A DNA stretch of 64,000 nt from Hyphomicrobium sp. (lineage in GTDB: Bacteria > Pseudomonadota > Alphaproteobacteria > Rhizobiales > Hyphomicrobiaceae): NCBI RefSeq assembly GCF_019744875.1, contig NZ_JAIETU010000017.1:62001-126000 (forward strand). Reading direction: 5' to 3'. The position numbers and the translations under genes were made by a program. Positions within the stretch are counted from its first letter, which is position 1, and every line of letters begins with the position of its first letter. Shown in pieces: positions 56,070-64,000 of this stretch. Below the pieces are notes generated by a model that had not been told where the DNA came from, made no database searches, and worked only from the letters and a program-made list of their open reading frames with translations.

Positions 56070-58418
56070 CTAGGCAGCTGCCGTGTCGCGATCCGTGTCC
56101 GTCTCCGGCGTTGAGGCGGACGGCGCCGTGCCATGCACAAGCATGTCCACGAGCTTGAGCGCGGAGACCGGAGCCGACAGCAGATAGCCCTGCAACTTGT
56201 CGCATCCGATGGAGACCAGCATGTCCCGCTGGTCGGCCGTCTCGACGCCCTCCGCCGTGACCGACACGCCGACGGCATGCGCCATCGTGACGATGGCTTG
56301 CACGATCGAGCGGGACTGCGCCGATTGGCCGAGATTGCGGACGAATGAGCGGTCGATCTTGATCCGGTCAACGTCGAGATTCAAAAGCATGCTGAGCGAC
56401 GAATAGCCGGTGCCGAAATCGTCGAGCGCCACGCGCACGCCGTGCGCGCGCAGAGTTTTGAGGCAACCGCTGGACGCGCCATGCTCTTGCAGCAGCGTGC
56501 TTTCGGTGATTTCGATTTCGAGCCGCTGCGGCGGCAGGCCCGTCGCCGCGAGCACATCGAGCACGCGCTGGGCGAACCCCGGGTGGCGGAACTGCATGGC
56601 GGAGACGTTCACCGCCACCGTCTCAAGATCCCAGGCCCGCGCGGTGTCGCACGCTCTCGCGAGCACCCATGCGCCGAGCTTATCGATCAGCCCGCACTCT
56701 TCCGCGAGAGAGACGAACACGAGCGGAGGCACCGCGCCAAGCGTGGGGTGGTTCCACCGCGCCAGCGCCTCGACGCCGCACAACGTCATGCTGCTGGCGG
56801 CAAAGAGCGGTTGATAGACAACTTCGAGATCGCGTCCGCTTTCGAGCGCCTGGCGCAACTCCATCTCGAGCGCGTGACGGCGCCCGACGATTTCGCTCAT
56901 CTCGCCGGTAAAGAACTGGGCCCGCTGTCCACCGTCGCGCTTGGCCTGGTAGAGCGCGATATCGGCCTTGCGGGAGAGCTCGCTGCGTTCGGTGCCGCAT
57001 GCGGGCGCCATCGCGACGCCGATGCTCACGCCGACCATGGCCTGGCTGCCCAGCACGTTGAAGGGTTTCGAAACATGCTCGACGATCTTGTGGCAGGCGT
57101 CTTCGACGTCTTGCTGGCTGTAGGCGTCGAGCATGACGAGGGCGAATTCGTCCCCGCCCATGCGCGCGACGATGTCGCCCGGTCCGAGCACGGAGCTGAG
57201 CTGCGCGGCGACCTCGCGGATGAGCGCGTCGCCGGCGGCGTGCCCGAGCGTATCGTTGACCTGCTTGAAGCGGTCGAGATCGAGGAACATCAGCGCAAGC
57301 TGCGTTTTGCCGGAGCGCACGTCTTCCAGCGCCGTTTCGAGGCGGTCGTTGAAAAAGGCCCGGTTGGGAAGCCCGGTCAGGGTGTCGTGGAACGCGAGGT
57401 GCATCGCCTGCGCTTCGCTGGTCTCGAGCTCGGAGTAGGTCTGCCCGAGGCGGCGGATAAGGATGCCAATGGCTGCACCGATCGCGAACAAGCCCGCGCC
57501 GAGTACCGGGAGCAGATCGGACAGGATCGTCGCCCCCGGAAGCTTGGGTGACCAGATGAAGTAGCCGATGACGGTGCCCGATCGGTTCGTCAGCGGATAC
57601 GACTGCTCGGTGGCGTCGATATCGTTCGAGGCGGAATAGCGCACGCCGTCGAGCAGGTAAGTCGTGGCGAGGTCGAACAGGAAGTTCCGGTCCAGAAAGC
57701 GGACGCTGACGATGAGCGTCTCGGCTCCCTGCTCCTGCGTGACCTGCTTCGTGTGGGGCAGCAGCGGCATGGCGCTGATGATGGCCGGGCGCTGGTCGAT
57801 GACGCCGAGGTCTTCCATGCGCGGCATGCGCGCCTGTCCCGCATCGAAGGCGTCAATGGCCCCGCGCGCGATGGACTGGCGGAGTTGCGTGATGAGGTTT
57901 CGGATCGCCGCGCTGGCCAAATCGCCGTTCGTGTCCAATTGATGCCCGTCGGCCATCGCATAGATCACGCGCTGCTTGGCATCGACGATGTAGACCCGGT
58001 CGTGCTTGAAGTAGTCGTACATCCAGACGCCGAGATTGATGTCCACCCAGGTGCGGTTGAACACGCGCGTGTTGGTGACGGCCTCGTCCCAATGCGCAAC
58101 GCTCTCCTGGTCGTAAGGAATCTGCTGCTCGCTCTTGGACAGCGCAAGGGCAACGGTCTGCTCCAGCCGTTTCTGGAAAAGCTGGTCGCTGCGCGTGGCC
58201 GACCACAACGCGAAGCACGCGACCAGAAGCGCAATCAGCAACACCATCAGGCCGCAGCCGATCGTCAGCCCCCGCAACGGCCGGGGCGAGCGCGATGCTT
58301 TTGCAGCACCCGGCAATGGTGCGAAACTTCGGAGAGACGCGGTCACAGGGTTCCGTCCGACACAAAGACTGACGGCAAACAATGCCTGTAGAAACTTAAG
58401 GGAATCCCGCGTGAACAT
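56070..58418 (-). CDS. CHASE4-GGDEF-EAL cyclic-di-GMP protein
   Basis: A 782-residue membrane protein with possible diguanylate cyclase and phosphodiesterase activities. TM1 (about 50-73) is followed by a CHASE4-like periplasmic sensor (75-305, with ESVAHWDEAVTNTRVF), TM2 (about 300-322), a GGDEF domain with intact GGDEF near 427, and an EAL domain with EALARWNHP near 566. The catalytic DDFGTGYSS follows near 661. The RxxD allosteric I-site ahead of GGDEF is absent (sequence GPGD). The start at 58418 has no clear ribosome site; a GTG at 58346 is an alternative. Confidence 0.9.
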   Translation of the reverse strand: MFTRDSLKFLQALFAVSLCVGRNPVTASLRSFAPLPGAAKASRSPRPLRGLTIGCGLMVLLIALLVACFALWSATRSDQLFQKRLEQTVALALSKSEQQIPYDQESVAHWDEAVTNTRVFNRTWVDINLGVWMYDYFKHDRVYIVDAKQRVIYAMADGHQLDTNGDLASAAIRNLITQLRQSIARGAIDAFDAGQARMPRMEDLGVIDQRPAIISAMPLLPHTKQVTQEQGAETLIVSVRFLDRNFLFDLATTYLLDGVRYSASNDIDATEQSYPLTNRSGTVIGYFIWSPKLPGATILSDLLPVLGAGLFAIGAAIGILIRRLGQTYSELETSEAQAMHLAFHDTLTGLPNRAFFNDRLETALEDVRSGKTQLALMFLDLDRFKQVNDTLGHAAGDALIREVAAQLSSVLGPGDIVARMGGDEFALVMLDAYSQQDVEDACHKIVEHVSKPFNVLGSQAMVGVSIGVAMAPACGTERSELSRKADIALYQAKRDGGQRAQFFTGEMSEIVGRRHALEMELRQALESGRDLEVVYQPLFAASSMTLCGVEALARWNHPTLGAVPPLVFVSLAEECGLIDKLGAWVLARACDTARAWDLETVAVNVSAMQFRHPGFAQRVLDVLAATGLPPQRLEIEITESTLLQEHGASSGCLKTLRAHGVRVALDDFGTGYSSLSMLLNLDVDRIKIDRSFVRNLGQSAQSRSIVQAIVTMAHAVGVSVTAEGVETADQRDMLVSIGCDKLQGYLLSAPVSALKLVDMLVHGTAPSASTPETDTDRDTAAA

Positions 58419-58689
58419 GGTGAGGAAGCGGTAAATGCCTGCTTCGTTTCACCCCCGCCGTTCCCGAAATCCGGTGGCGCCGCGCGCGGGATGAGCCGGG
58501 ACGGTATTCTGTAGAAAATCCGCAGGCCATCTGATGGAGCGGCTCGGCGCGCGGCGCGGCCCCGAAGTACGGGCAATGCGGCGGCCAGCCGGTCGCCTGC
58601 CCCGGTTCGGCCGGATGTGCGAGCGGACAACGGACGCCCTTGCGCTGTCTCCCGGGACGAGGGAAAAATACCTAGACCAAGGAGACCCA

Positions 58690-59250
58690 ATGCCAATCAT
58701 CAAGGCTAACGCCCTCTTAACACCGACTGCCTCGTGGGCCACGAGTATCCGGCTGGTCGCTGCGCTGCTCGTTTTGGCGGGCGCCGGGGCTTTCGCGCGC
58801 GCGTCCGCCGCGCCGCCGCCGATGGCCGAGCTTTGGAACGGCGCTGAAATTGAATGGCGGAATGTCGGCCCGGGCATTCAGGAGTCGACGCGCACGGGCA
58901 AAACCGTGGTCATGGTCTTCCACGCTTCCTGGTGTGCCTCGTGCAAGCGCTATCGCCAGGTCTGGAAAGACCCCGGCGTGGTCGCCGCGGCGCGCGATCT
59001 CGTGATGATCCTGGTCGATGTTGATACCGAACCGAACGCAAACGGCGCATTCTCGCCCGACGGCACCTATGTTCCGCGCACCATCTTCTATTCGCCGGAA
59101 GGGGATGTCATGAAGGACTTGCGCGGCAAAGACCCCGAGTATCCGCACACCATCGACCTCGACGATCCGGCCGAGCTGCGCACGCTCATGCAGAAGGCGG
59201 CCAAATCTGCAGCCGCGCCCGCCATGCCGGACAAGCGCGCCGAGAACTGA
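58690..59250 (+). CDS. Exported thioredoxin-like protein
   Basis: A 186-residue protein with a signal peptide or anchor (about 18-42, LVAALLVLAGAGAFARA) and a thioredoxin fold (about 60-160). The redox motif is WCASCK near 80-85, with the cis-Pro region TYVPRTIFYSPEG near 126. Likely a periplasmic disulfide or thiol exchange protein. ATG 58690 follows AAGGAGACC. The ceramidase-like gene begins 83 bases later. Confidence 0.85.
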   Translation: MPIIKANALLTPTASWATSIRLVAALLVLAGAGAFARASAAPPPMAELWNGAEIEWRNVGPGIQESTRTGKTVVMVFHASWCASCKRYRQVWKDPGVVAAARDLVMILVDVDTEPNANGAFSPDGTYVPRTIFYSPEGDVMKDLRGKDPEYPHTIDLDDPAELRTLMQKAAKSAAAPAMPDKRAEN

Positions 59251-59333
59251 CGGCATTCGAAAACGGCAGGCGCGGAAGCGCCCGCGCCATATTTCCGCGG
59301 CTCCGCAGCACGATTGATTTGGGAAAACCGCGC

Positions 59334-60056
59334 ATGGACTTCGGCCAGAAGTTTTTCATCTACTGCGAGCGCGGAAGCGATCCGTCATTCTGGGCTGAGC
59401 CGCTCAATGCCGTGACGAACGCCGCGTTCATCATCGCGGCCGCTGTCGCAACGCGCGATTATTTCGCGATGCCGGCGGAACGCAGGCGGGTGTCCGCGCT
59501 GGTCTTGATTGCGATCACCTATGTCATCGGCGTCGGCAGCTTCCTGTTTCACACCTACGCGACGCGCTGGGCGCAGCTCGCCGACGTCATCCCGATCGCG
59601 ACCTTCATGCTCGTTTACCTGGCCGTGCTCTTGCGGCGCTTCTTCCGCTTGAGCTGGATCGGAATTGCAGTCGGCCTTGCACTCTTTGTCCTGGCGTTCC
59701 AGTACGCCGGAACCATTCAGTGCGCGCAGGGCGAGCTGCTGCCGATCACGGCCCGCAAGGGCGCGCGCTGCCTCAACGGCACGGCCCAATACGTGCCCGC
59801 CTTCCTCGCTCTTGTGCTGACGACGATCGGCCTCGCGATCGTCAGGCATCCGGCGTGGAAAACCCTCGCCGCGGCAGCCGGAGTCTTCCTTCTGTCGATG
59901 ACCTTCCGGACGCTGGACCTGGAGCTCTGCGAACTGACGGCCTACGGCGGCCATGTTCGCGGCACGCATTTCCTCTGGCACAGCTTGAACGCGCTGACCC
60001 TCTATCTGCTTTTGCGCGCCATGATCCGCTACGGCGCGCCCCGACCGGCGGAGTGA
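59334..60056 (+). CDS. Ceramidase-family (CREST) membrane hydrolase
   Basis: A 240-residue protein with about seven TM segments. The signature is that of alkaline ceramidase/CREST hydrolases: YCERGSDPSFWAEPLNAVTNA near 10-30, GSFLFHTYATRWAQLADVIPI near 67-87 (Ser/His/Asp of the metal centre) and GTHFLWHSLNAL near 213-224. In the family these positions bind Zn and cleave an amide of a lipid. The true substrate in this bacterium is unknown. ATG 59334 is used; a TTG 15 bases upstream is possible. Confidence 0.85.
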   Translation: MDFGQKFFIYCERGSDPSFWAEPLNAVTNAAFIIAAAVATRDYFAMPAERRRVSALVLIAITYVIGVGSFLFHTYATRWAQLADVIPIATFMLVYLAVLLRRFFRLSWIGIAVGLALFVLAFQYAGTIQCAQGELLPITARKGARCLNGTAQYVPAFLALVLTTIGLAIVRHPAWKTLAAAAGVFLLSMTFRTLDLELCELTAYGGHVRGTHFLWHSLNALTLYLLLRAMIRYGAPRPAE

Positions 60057-60124
60057 GCCGCCTTGAGTTGCCTAGCGGCTAAGGGCATAAAGGCCGCCCG
60101 CCCCCTCGGCGCGGCGCCCCGCAC

Positions 60125-60211
60125 GCGGACGTGGTGGAATCGGTAGACACACAGGACTTAAAATCCTGAGACGGCAACGTCGTGAGGGTTCGAGTCCCTC
60201 CGTCCGCACCA
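60125..60211 (+). tRNA. tRNA-Leu (UAA)
   Basis: An 87-base class II tRNA: acceptor GCGGACG/CGTCCGC, anticodon stem CAGGA/TCCTG with loop CTTAAAA (anticodon TAA at 60159-60161), a long variable arm (ACGGCAACGTCGT), T-loop TTCGAGT, and encoded CCA. All arms pair. It is complete, unlike the tRNA-Pro fragment at 3.7 kb. Confidence 0.96.
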
Positions 60212-60250
60212 ACAAAATCAACGAGATATGGATTGGAGAAGATTCCGGTC

Positions 60251-60288
60251 GGGGTAGCAAATGCCCTCGGGGTAGCACTGGGGTAGCA
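60251..60288 (+). repeat. Three GGGGTAGCA direct repeats beside tRNA-Leu
   Basis: GGGGTAGCA occurs at 60251-60259, 60269-60277 and 60280-60288, just past the tRNA 3' end. Tandem short repeats next to a tRNA 3' end are typical arm-type sites for a tyrosine integrase. No integrase is found in the ~3.7 kb to the window end, so this is either the far end of an island or a remnant. Confidence 0.55.
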
Positions 60289-60369
60289 GATTGCTTGACT
60301 GGCTGACAGCGACTTGAAGCGTAAGAGATCGGCTGAGGGTGTCATTGCACCTCCAACTCGCGGAGCCGA

Positions 60370-61314
60370 TCACCTTGGAATTGAAACCTTCTGCAGAAGC
60401 TCGAACAGCCAGGCCACCCCGCCGTCCCTCAGCGCTGCATTGGAGGCAACAGAACGGATCTTGTCGCGCCGGGCTGGCAGAGGCGACTTGACGGCGACTA
60501 TTCCGAACCGGGCGGCGTGTGCCGCAACAAGTTTCTTGGGAAGCGCCGCGATCAGGTCGCACTCTGCGATGATTGCAAGTGCCATTGAGAAGTTCGGGAC
60601 CGTCAGCTCGATCCGGCGCTTCAGTCCCCGTTCTGCGAGCGAGGCATCAACAAAGCCGTGAGCATCGCCAGTCATCGAAACAAGCAGATGTCCCGTCTCG
60701 CAGAATCTCTTCAGGCTTAGCGACCTGGCGTAAGGGTGCTTCGCACGCGCTGCGATAACGAATTCCTCCTCATAGAGAACGTGATCCGTAAATCTGGCCG
60801 GGGTTTCGTGAATCGGCACGATCGCGACGTCGATAACGCGAGCTTCAAGCGCATCGAGGGCCGGTTGCCAGGCGCGCTCGTAGGGCACACCGCCCTCAGG
60901 AAGCAATTGGCGCAGCGCGATATCGATCAACGGTCCCTCACGTCTGACCGCCTGCAGAAGTGCCGGCAGGATGGCAGCCGACACACCGTCCGGTGCACCT
61001 ATGGTGAAACGGCGCCCAGACGATCTGGGGTCGAAGGGCTCAGCTGTCGCAAGGACGCTGCGGACCTGCGCGAGGATGTCGGCAATAGGCCTCGCGAGTT
61101 CGGTCGCTCGCTCCGTGGGCACCACGCCTTTGGGCGTTCGGAGAAACAACGGGTCATTGAGCACGCGTCGAAGGCGCCCCAGCCCGTGACTGATGGCCGA
61201 CGGCGACAAGTTCAACCGCTCGGCCGCCCGGCCGACATGGCGCTCGCGGAGCACGGCCTCGAACAGCACGAGCAAATTGAGGTCAGTTCTGGAGAGGTCG
61301 ATTTCATTCAGCAT
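60370..61314 (-). CDS. LysR-family transcriptional regulator
   Basis: A 314-residue regulator. The N-terminal HTH (about 9-68) includes DLNLLVLFEAVLRERHVGRA and AERLNLSPSAISHGLGRLR. A substrate-binding domain (about 92-305) follows. The HTH resembles the NodD/LinR branch more than the metabolic CysB branch. It is divergent from the SnoaL-like gene 89 bases away, so it may regulate it, but no binding site is assigned. Confidence 0.92.
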   Translation of the reverse strand: MLNEIDLSRTDLNLLVLFEAVLRERHVGRAAERLNLSPSAISHGLGRLRRVLNDPLFLRTPKGVVPTERATELARPIADILAQVRSVLATAEPFDPRSSGRRFTIGAPDGVSAAILPALLQAVRREGPLIDIALRQLLPEGGVPYERAWQPALDALEARVIDVAIVPIHETPARFTDHVLYEEEFVIAARAKHPYARSLSLKRFCETGHLLVSMTGDAHGFVDASLAERGLKRRIELTVPNFSMALAIIAECDLIAALPKKLVAAHAARFGIVAVKSPLPARRDKIRSVASNAALRDGGVAWLFELLQKVSIPR

Positions 61315-61402
61315 ATCGATGAAATCGTATCATTGGATTCATAATCTAGCCAACCCCATAAGAGCGCAAGACACGCGCTGACTAAACAAACCGGAACATC
61401 TC

Positions 61403-61933
61403 ATGCAGCAAACACCCATCGTAACGAGACGCTTGGCGCTCGCAGGAGGAACGACAATGGCATTGTCAGCAGCATTGCCCGCCGGGGCGGGAGGCAGCGG
61501 CGCGGCGGCGGGGCTCATCCGTCTTGCGGAACAGAAAAACGCGGCATTCATGCGCGGCGACATGGATGATTGGGCAGAGATGACGCGCACCGCGCCTGAT
61601 TTCACACTGATGCAACCGTTCGGGGGGCCGGCCACTCACGGCTTTGACAGGAGCGCTCAGAGGCTGGACCAGCTGTCGCGGTACTTCCGCAACGGTAAAA
61701 CCACACTCGAAGTCGCGCAGTTCTACGAAGTCGACACAATGGTCGTTCTCGTGATGATCGAGCGCCAAACGGCCGAGGTTGGCGGTCTGCCGAACCAGGA
61801 CTGGTCCTTGCGGGTAACTGAGGTCTATCGCCAGCACGGGGCCGAGTGGCAGTTGATCCATCGCCATGCCGACCCTTTGGTGCGCTCTGTAACTCTGCAG
61901 CAGGCAGCGGCCTTGGCTCGCGGAAACGCGTGA
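61403..61933 (+). CDS. Exported SnoaL/NTF2-like protein
   Basis: A 176-residue protein with a Tat-like N-terminus (TRRLALAGGTTMALSAALP). A cone-shaped NTF2 fold (about 37-160) follows: LIRLAEQKNAAFMRGDMDDWAEM, and later WSLRVTEVYRQHGAEWQLIHRHADP. Family members bind or transform small molecules; the ligand is not predictable. It begins the right-hand gene of the divergent pair with LysR. Confidence 0.8.
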   Translation: MQQTPIVTRRLALAGGTTMALSAALPAGAGGSGAAAGLIRLAEQKNAAFMRGDMDDWAEMTRTAPDFTLMQPFGGPATHGFDRSAQRLDQLSRYFRNGKTTLEVAQFYEVDTMVVLVMIERQTAEVGGLPNQDWSLRVTEVYRQHGAEWQLIHRHADPLVRSVTLQQAAALARGNA

Positions 61934-62022
61934 ACCCATTAAGTGACCAAGCTCCCGGCTGGCGTCAGCAATCTTCGCGCCCGCGAACCCTATGCTGCGG
62001 CGGCCAACACCGGTGGTATTCC

Positions 62023-62730
62023 ATGAAAGATGCTTATGACCCTCACGGGGCTGCGCTGCTCGACTGCTTTCGCGGCGACAAAGACGCCGTGCTGATTTGC
62101 TACCAGGATAGCACCCGAGACGATGTGCCTGCTGCGTTCTGGCTGCGGGAACATATCGAACCGCTCGAAGCGCTGGCTCTCGATCTGTGCCGCGGCCGGG
62201 TACTCGATGTCGGTGCGGGTGCCGGTCTGCATACGCTTGAGCTGCAGCGCCGTGGGCTCGACGTCACGGCAATCGATATTTCCTCTGACTGCGTCGCCGT
62301 CATGCGAGAGCGTGGGGTGCGTAAAGCAGTGGTCGCGGATCTCTACGAATTTGAAGGTGGTCCATTCGATACGATTGTGAACCTGTGTAACGGGCTCGAC
62401 AAGGTCGGGCGCCTCGCGGACCTGCCGCGCTTTCTGGAACGGATGCGCCTGTTGTTGGCGCCGGAGGGCCAGTTGATTGCAGACTCGTTCGATCTGAGAG
62501 TGGGCGCCGACTCGTCACGCCGTGCCGAGATCGCCCGCAGGGAGGCGGCCGGCCGGTACTTCGGCGAACTCGACCTGCGCTTCGAGTACAAGGGCCGTAA
62601 CGGTGATCCGTTCTCAGTCCTGCAAATCGATTACACGACACTTGCCGGTGTTGCCGCAGAACAGGGCTGGGCTTGCGAGCATGTGCAAAGCTCTGGTGGC
62701 CATTATCTCGCCCGGGCCTGGCTTGCGTGA
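62023..62730 (+). CDS. SAM-dependent methyltransferase
   Basis: A 235-residue class I methyltransferase. The SAM-binding motif I is VLDVGAGAGLHTLELQRRG near 61-79, motif II AIDIS near 83, and the motif IV position DTIVNLCNGLDKVG near 116. The methyl acceptor is unknown. The ATG at 62023 begins MKDAYDPHGAALLDCF; a long frame upstream overlaps the SnoaL-like gene and is not used. Confidence 0.85.
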   Translation: MKDAYDPHGAALLDCFRGDKDAVLICYQDSTRDDVPAAFWLREHIEPLEALALDLCRGRVLDVGAGAGLHTLELQRRGLDVTAIDISSDCVAVMRERGVRKAVVADLYEFEGGPFDTIVNLCNGLDKVGRLADLPRFLERMRLLLAPEGQLIADSFDLRVGADSSRRAEIARREAAGRYFGELDLRFEYKGRNGDPFSVLQIDYTTLAGVAAEQGWACEHVQSSGGHYLARAWLA

Positions 62731-62781
62731 GATGTCTCGACACCGCCACTTGCCTCTCATGAGTGTCCTAGGGAGTTCGCC

Positions 62782-63240
62782 GTGCTCCTCCTTCTTGAAA
62801 CTGCTCTCGGCCTTTCAGGCCTCGTCGCCGGCATCTATGTATCGGCTCTGATCCACGATCATCGCATAGCGGACCTGAGCGCCAGCCAGTACGTCGCGAT
62901 GCATCAGATGCGGGACAAGGCCTTCCGGTGCGTGATGCCGGTTGTAGGGCTGGCCAATCTCGGCTTCGTTGTCGCCGCTGCAGCCGTCGCTGTGGGCTCG
63001 GGCCTTCCACGCATACTGACCGTGATTGCCGTTGTGTTGCTGCTGGCTGACATGGCACTCACAATGGGACGGCAGCTACCGCTGAACGCACAGATTCAAA
63101 GCTGGACCGATTCGACGATCCCGGCGAACTGGTCGCAGCTTCGCGACAGGTGGGCAGCTCAGCATGTCATCCGGGCACTGCTAGGCCTCGGCGCATATGC
63201 CTGCCTTATGACCGCCGCCCTCTGGCCTGCTCTCAAATAG
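62782..63240 (+). CDS. DUF1772-like membrane protein
   Basis: A 152-residue protein starting at GTG, with four TM segments (2-22, 48-70, 78-96, 130-148). The pattern LPLNAQIQSWTDSTIPANWSQLRDRWAAQHVIRA fits DUF1772/anthrone-oxygenase-like proteins. Function unknown. It lies 51 bases after the methyltransferase gene. Confidence 0.75.
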   Translation: MLLLLETALGLSGLVAGIYVSALIHDHRIADLSASQYVAMHQMRDKAFRCVMPVVGLANLGFVVAAAAVAVGSGLPRILTVIAVVLLLADMALTMGRQLPLNAQIQSWTDSTIPANWSQLRDRWAAQHVIRALLGLGAYACLMTAALWPALK

Positions 63241-63394
63241 AATAACGCTTCGCGGCTGCTATCGCCGAAGCCATGAGCCCCGCAATAGCAGCCGCTTCCG
63301 GCGGGCTCGCTTTCAGAAGGCGTTAACGCGCCTTAACCGACAACCCAGTCTTCTCGCGCCATGCTCAAGGCACCGATTCGAACGCGGAGCCGTC

Positions 63395-64000
63395 ATGCGC
63401 TGCCATTACCTGAGCGATCTACATCTTGAGACCCAGGATTTCCAAGGCCGCCTTCCGAAAGGCGACGTTCTGATCATTGCCGGCGATCTATGTCACGCGG
63501 CCCGCCTCGACCCGGGACGGGCCGACAAGTACAGCGTCGATCAGCGTAGCCGTGTGATGCGCTTCATCGACAGCGCGCATGCGAACTTCGCGCATGTGAT
63601 CCTCGTGCCGGGCAATCACGACCATTATGACGGCATCTTCGATACGACTGTGGATGTGCTCAGGCGCTTCCTGCCGGGGATCACGGTACTGAATAATGGG
63701 CATGTAGAGATCGAAGGCGTCTGCTTCTTCGGCACGACGCTTTGGACCGACTTCGAGGGTCGAAGTCAGGCCTGCGTGGACAGCGTGCGCCGCAAATGCG
63801 GTGAGTTCTTCTTCGTCAAGAAGCGCACAAGGGACGATGAGGGCAGGGAGAAACTGGCTAAATTCCAGCCGGAAGACGCTCTCGATGCCTTCGATCAATC
63901 CTGGCATACGCTCAAAGAGCATGTGGCACAGGCCAACGGGCGCAGAACGGTCGTCATCTCTCATCACCCGCCGAGTCTGAAAGGGCTAAACCCGCGCCAT
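63395..64000 (+). CDS. Metallophosphoesterase, 3' end cut by window
   Basis: The first 202 codons of a calcineurin-like phosphoesterase. Metal-binding motifs are in order: SDLHLE near 7-12, GDLCH near 30, GNHDHY near 75-80 and SHHPPS near 190-195. ATG 63395 follows ACGCGGAGCC. The gene runs past base 64000, so its length and tail are unknown. Related proteins occur in phages and islands as well as chromosomes. Confidence 0.88.
   Translation, partial: MRCHYLSDLHLETQDFQGRLPKGDVLIIAGDLCHAARLDPGRADKYSVDQRSRVMRFIDSAHANFAHVILVPGNHDHYDGIFDTTVDVLRRFLPGITVLNNGHVEIEGVCFFGTTLWTDFEGRSQACVDSVRRKCGEFFFVKKRTRDDEGREKLAKFQPEDALDAFDQSWHTLKEHVAQANGRRTVVISHHPPSLKGLNPRH

Noticed and set aside
60079-60345. Minus-strand frame running through the tRNA-Leu gene
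   Set aside because: Its central residues (DGGTRTLTTLP) are simply the translated tRNA complement, a common artefact.

Overview
The window is GC-rich, gene-dense DNA from an alphaproteobacterium, most likely of the order Hyphomicrobiales (Rhizobiales). The case rests on several features: an MraZ-RsmH-FtsL-FtsI cell-division cluster, a histone-deacetylase-like/XseB/Dxs gene run, a FixL/FixJ-style two-component pair, an OpgC-type glucan-modification gene, a DjlA-like TerB/DnaJ protein, and a type A RNase P RNA. The genus cannot be fixed from the sequence alone. A Hyphomicrobium-like organism is my guess.

Layout, left to right. (1) 1-3761 is the right end of an integrative element: a tyrosine integrase, a tandem-AlpA regulator, an unknown protein and a SLOG-fold (DUF2493) protein. 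It ends in a 3' fragment of tRNA-Pro(GGG), which is the attachment site. (2) 3.8-7.6 kb holds a DUF2321 zinc-ribbon protein and a copper-type pair, DUF2946 plus an OprC/NosA-like TonB receptor. (3) 7.6-17.7 kb carries cell-envelope and transport genes: an S41 protease, small secreted proteins, an L,D-transpeptidase, a DUF454 membrane protein, lactate permease, a DUF533 protein, OpgC and an overlapping SGNH hydrolase. (4) 18.4-24 kb holds a MASE1 histidine kinase with its FixJ-like regulator, a D-2-hydroxyacid dehydrogenase, a Cys-rich secreted peptide and a threonylcarbamoyl-AMP synthase. (5) 24.08-24.25 kb contains two large stem-loop elements whose stems covary. (6) 24.4-33.4 kb carries an acyl-CoA dehydrogenase, a two-TM protein of unknown function, a histone-deacetylase-like gene, xseB, dxs and an OafA-type acyltransferase.

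(7) 33.5-38.4 kb is the start of the division and cell-wall cluster on the minus strand. A five-base TGGNN direct-repeat array at 10-bp spacing lies upstream of mraZ and looks like an MraZ operator. murE does not follow ftsI as it usually does. (8) 38.9-44.1 kb is a patchier zone: an alpha/beta hydrolase, a short DHFR-like protein, an unknown protein, several small secreted proteins and dispersed short repeats. (9) 44.2-60.1 kb holds rnpB, glycerate kinase with a long tail, a peptidoglycan amidase, a DjlA-like cochaperone, a fused 5-oxoprolinase/hydantoinase, a pentapeptide-repeat protein, a degenerate kinase-like ATPase protein, a TPR protein, a GGDEF-EAL protein, a thioredoxin-like protein and a ceramidase-family membrane protein. 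(10) At 60.1 kb a tRNA-Leu(UAA) is followed by three GGGGTAGCA direct repeats. A set of accessory-type genes comes next: LysR, SnoaL-like, methyltransferase, DUF1772, and a metallophosphoesterase cut by the window edge. This may be the left end of a second integrated element.

No CRISPR array, complete insertion sequence or rRNA operon was seen. The most unusual items are the paired covarying stem-loops at 24.1 kb, the MraZ-type operator array, the kinase-like protein lacking its G2 box, the Cys-rich peptide at 22.7 kb, and the two tRNA-associated island boundaries.
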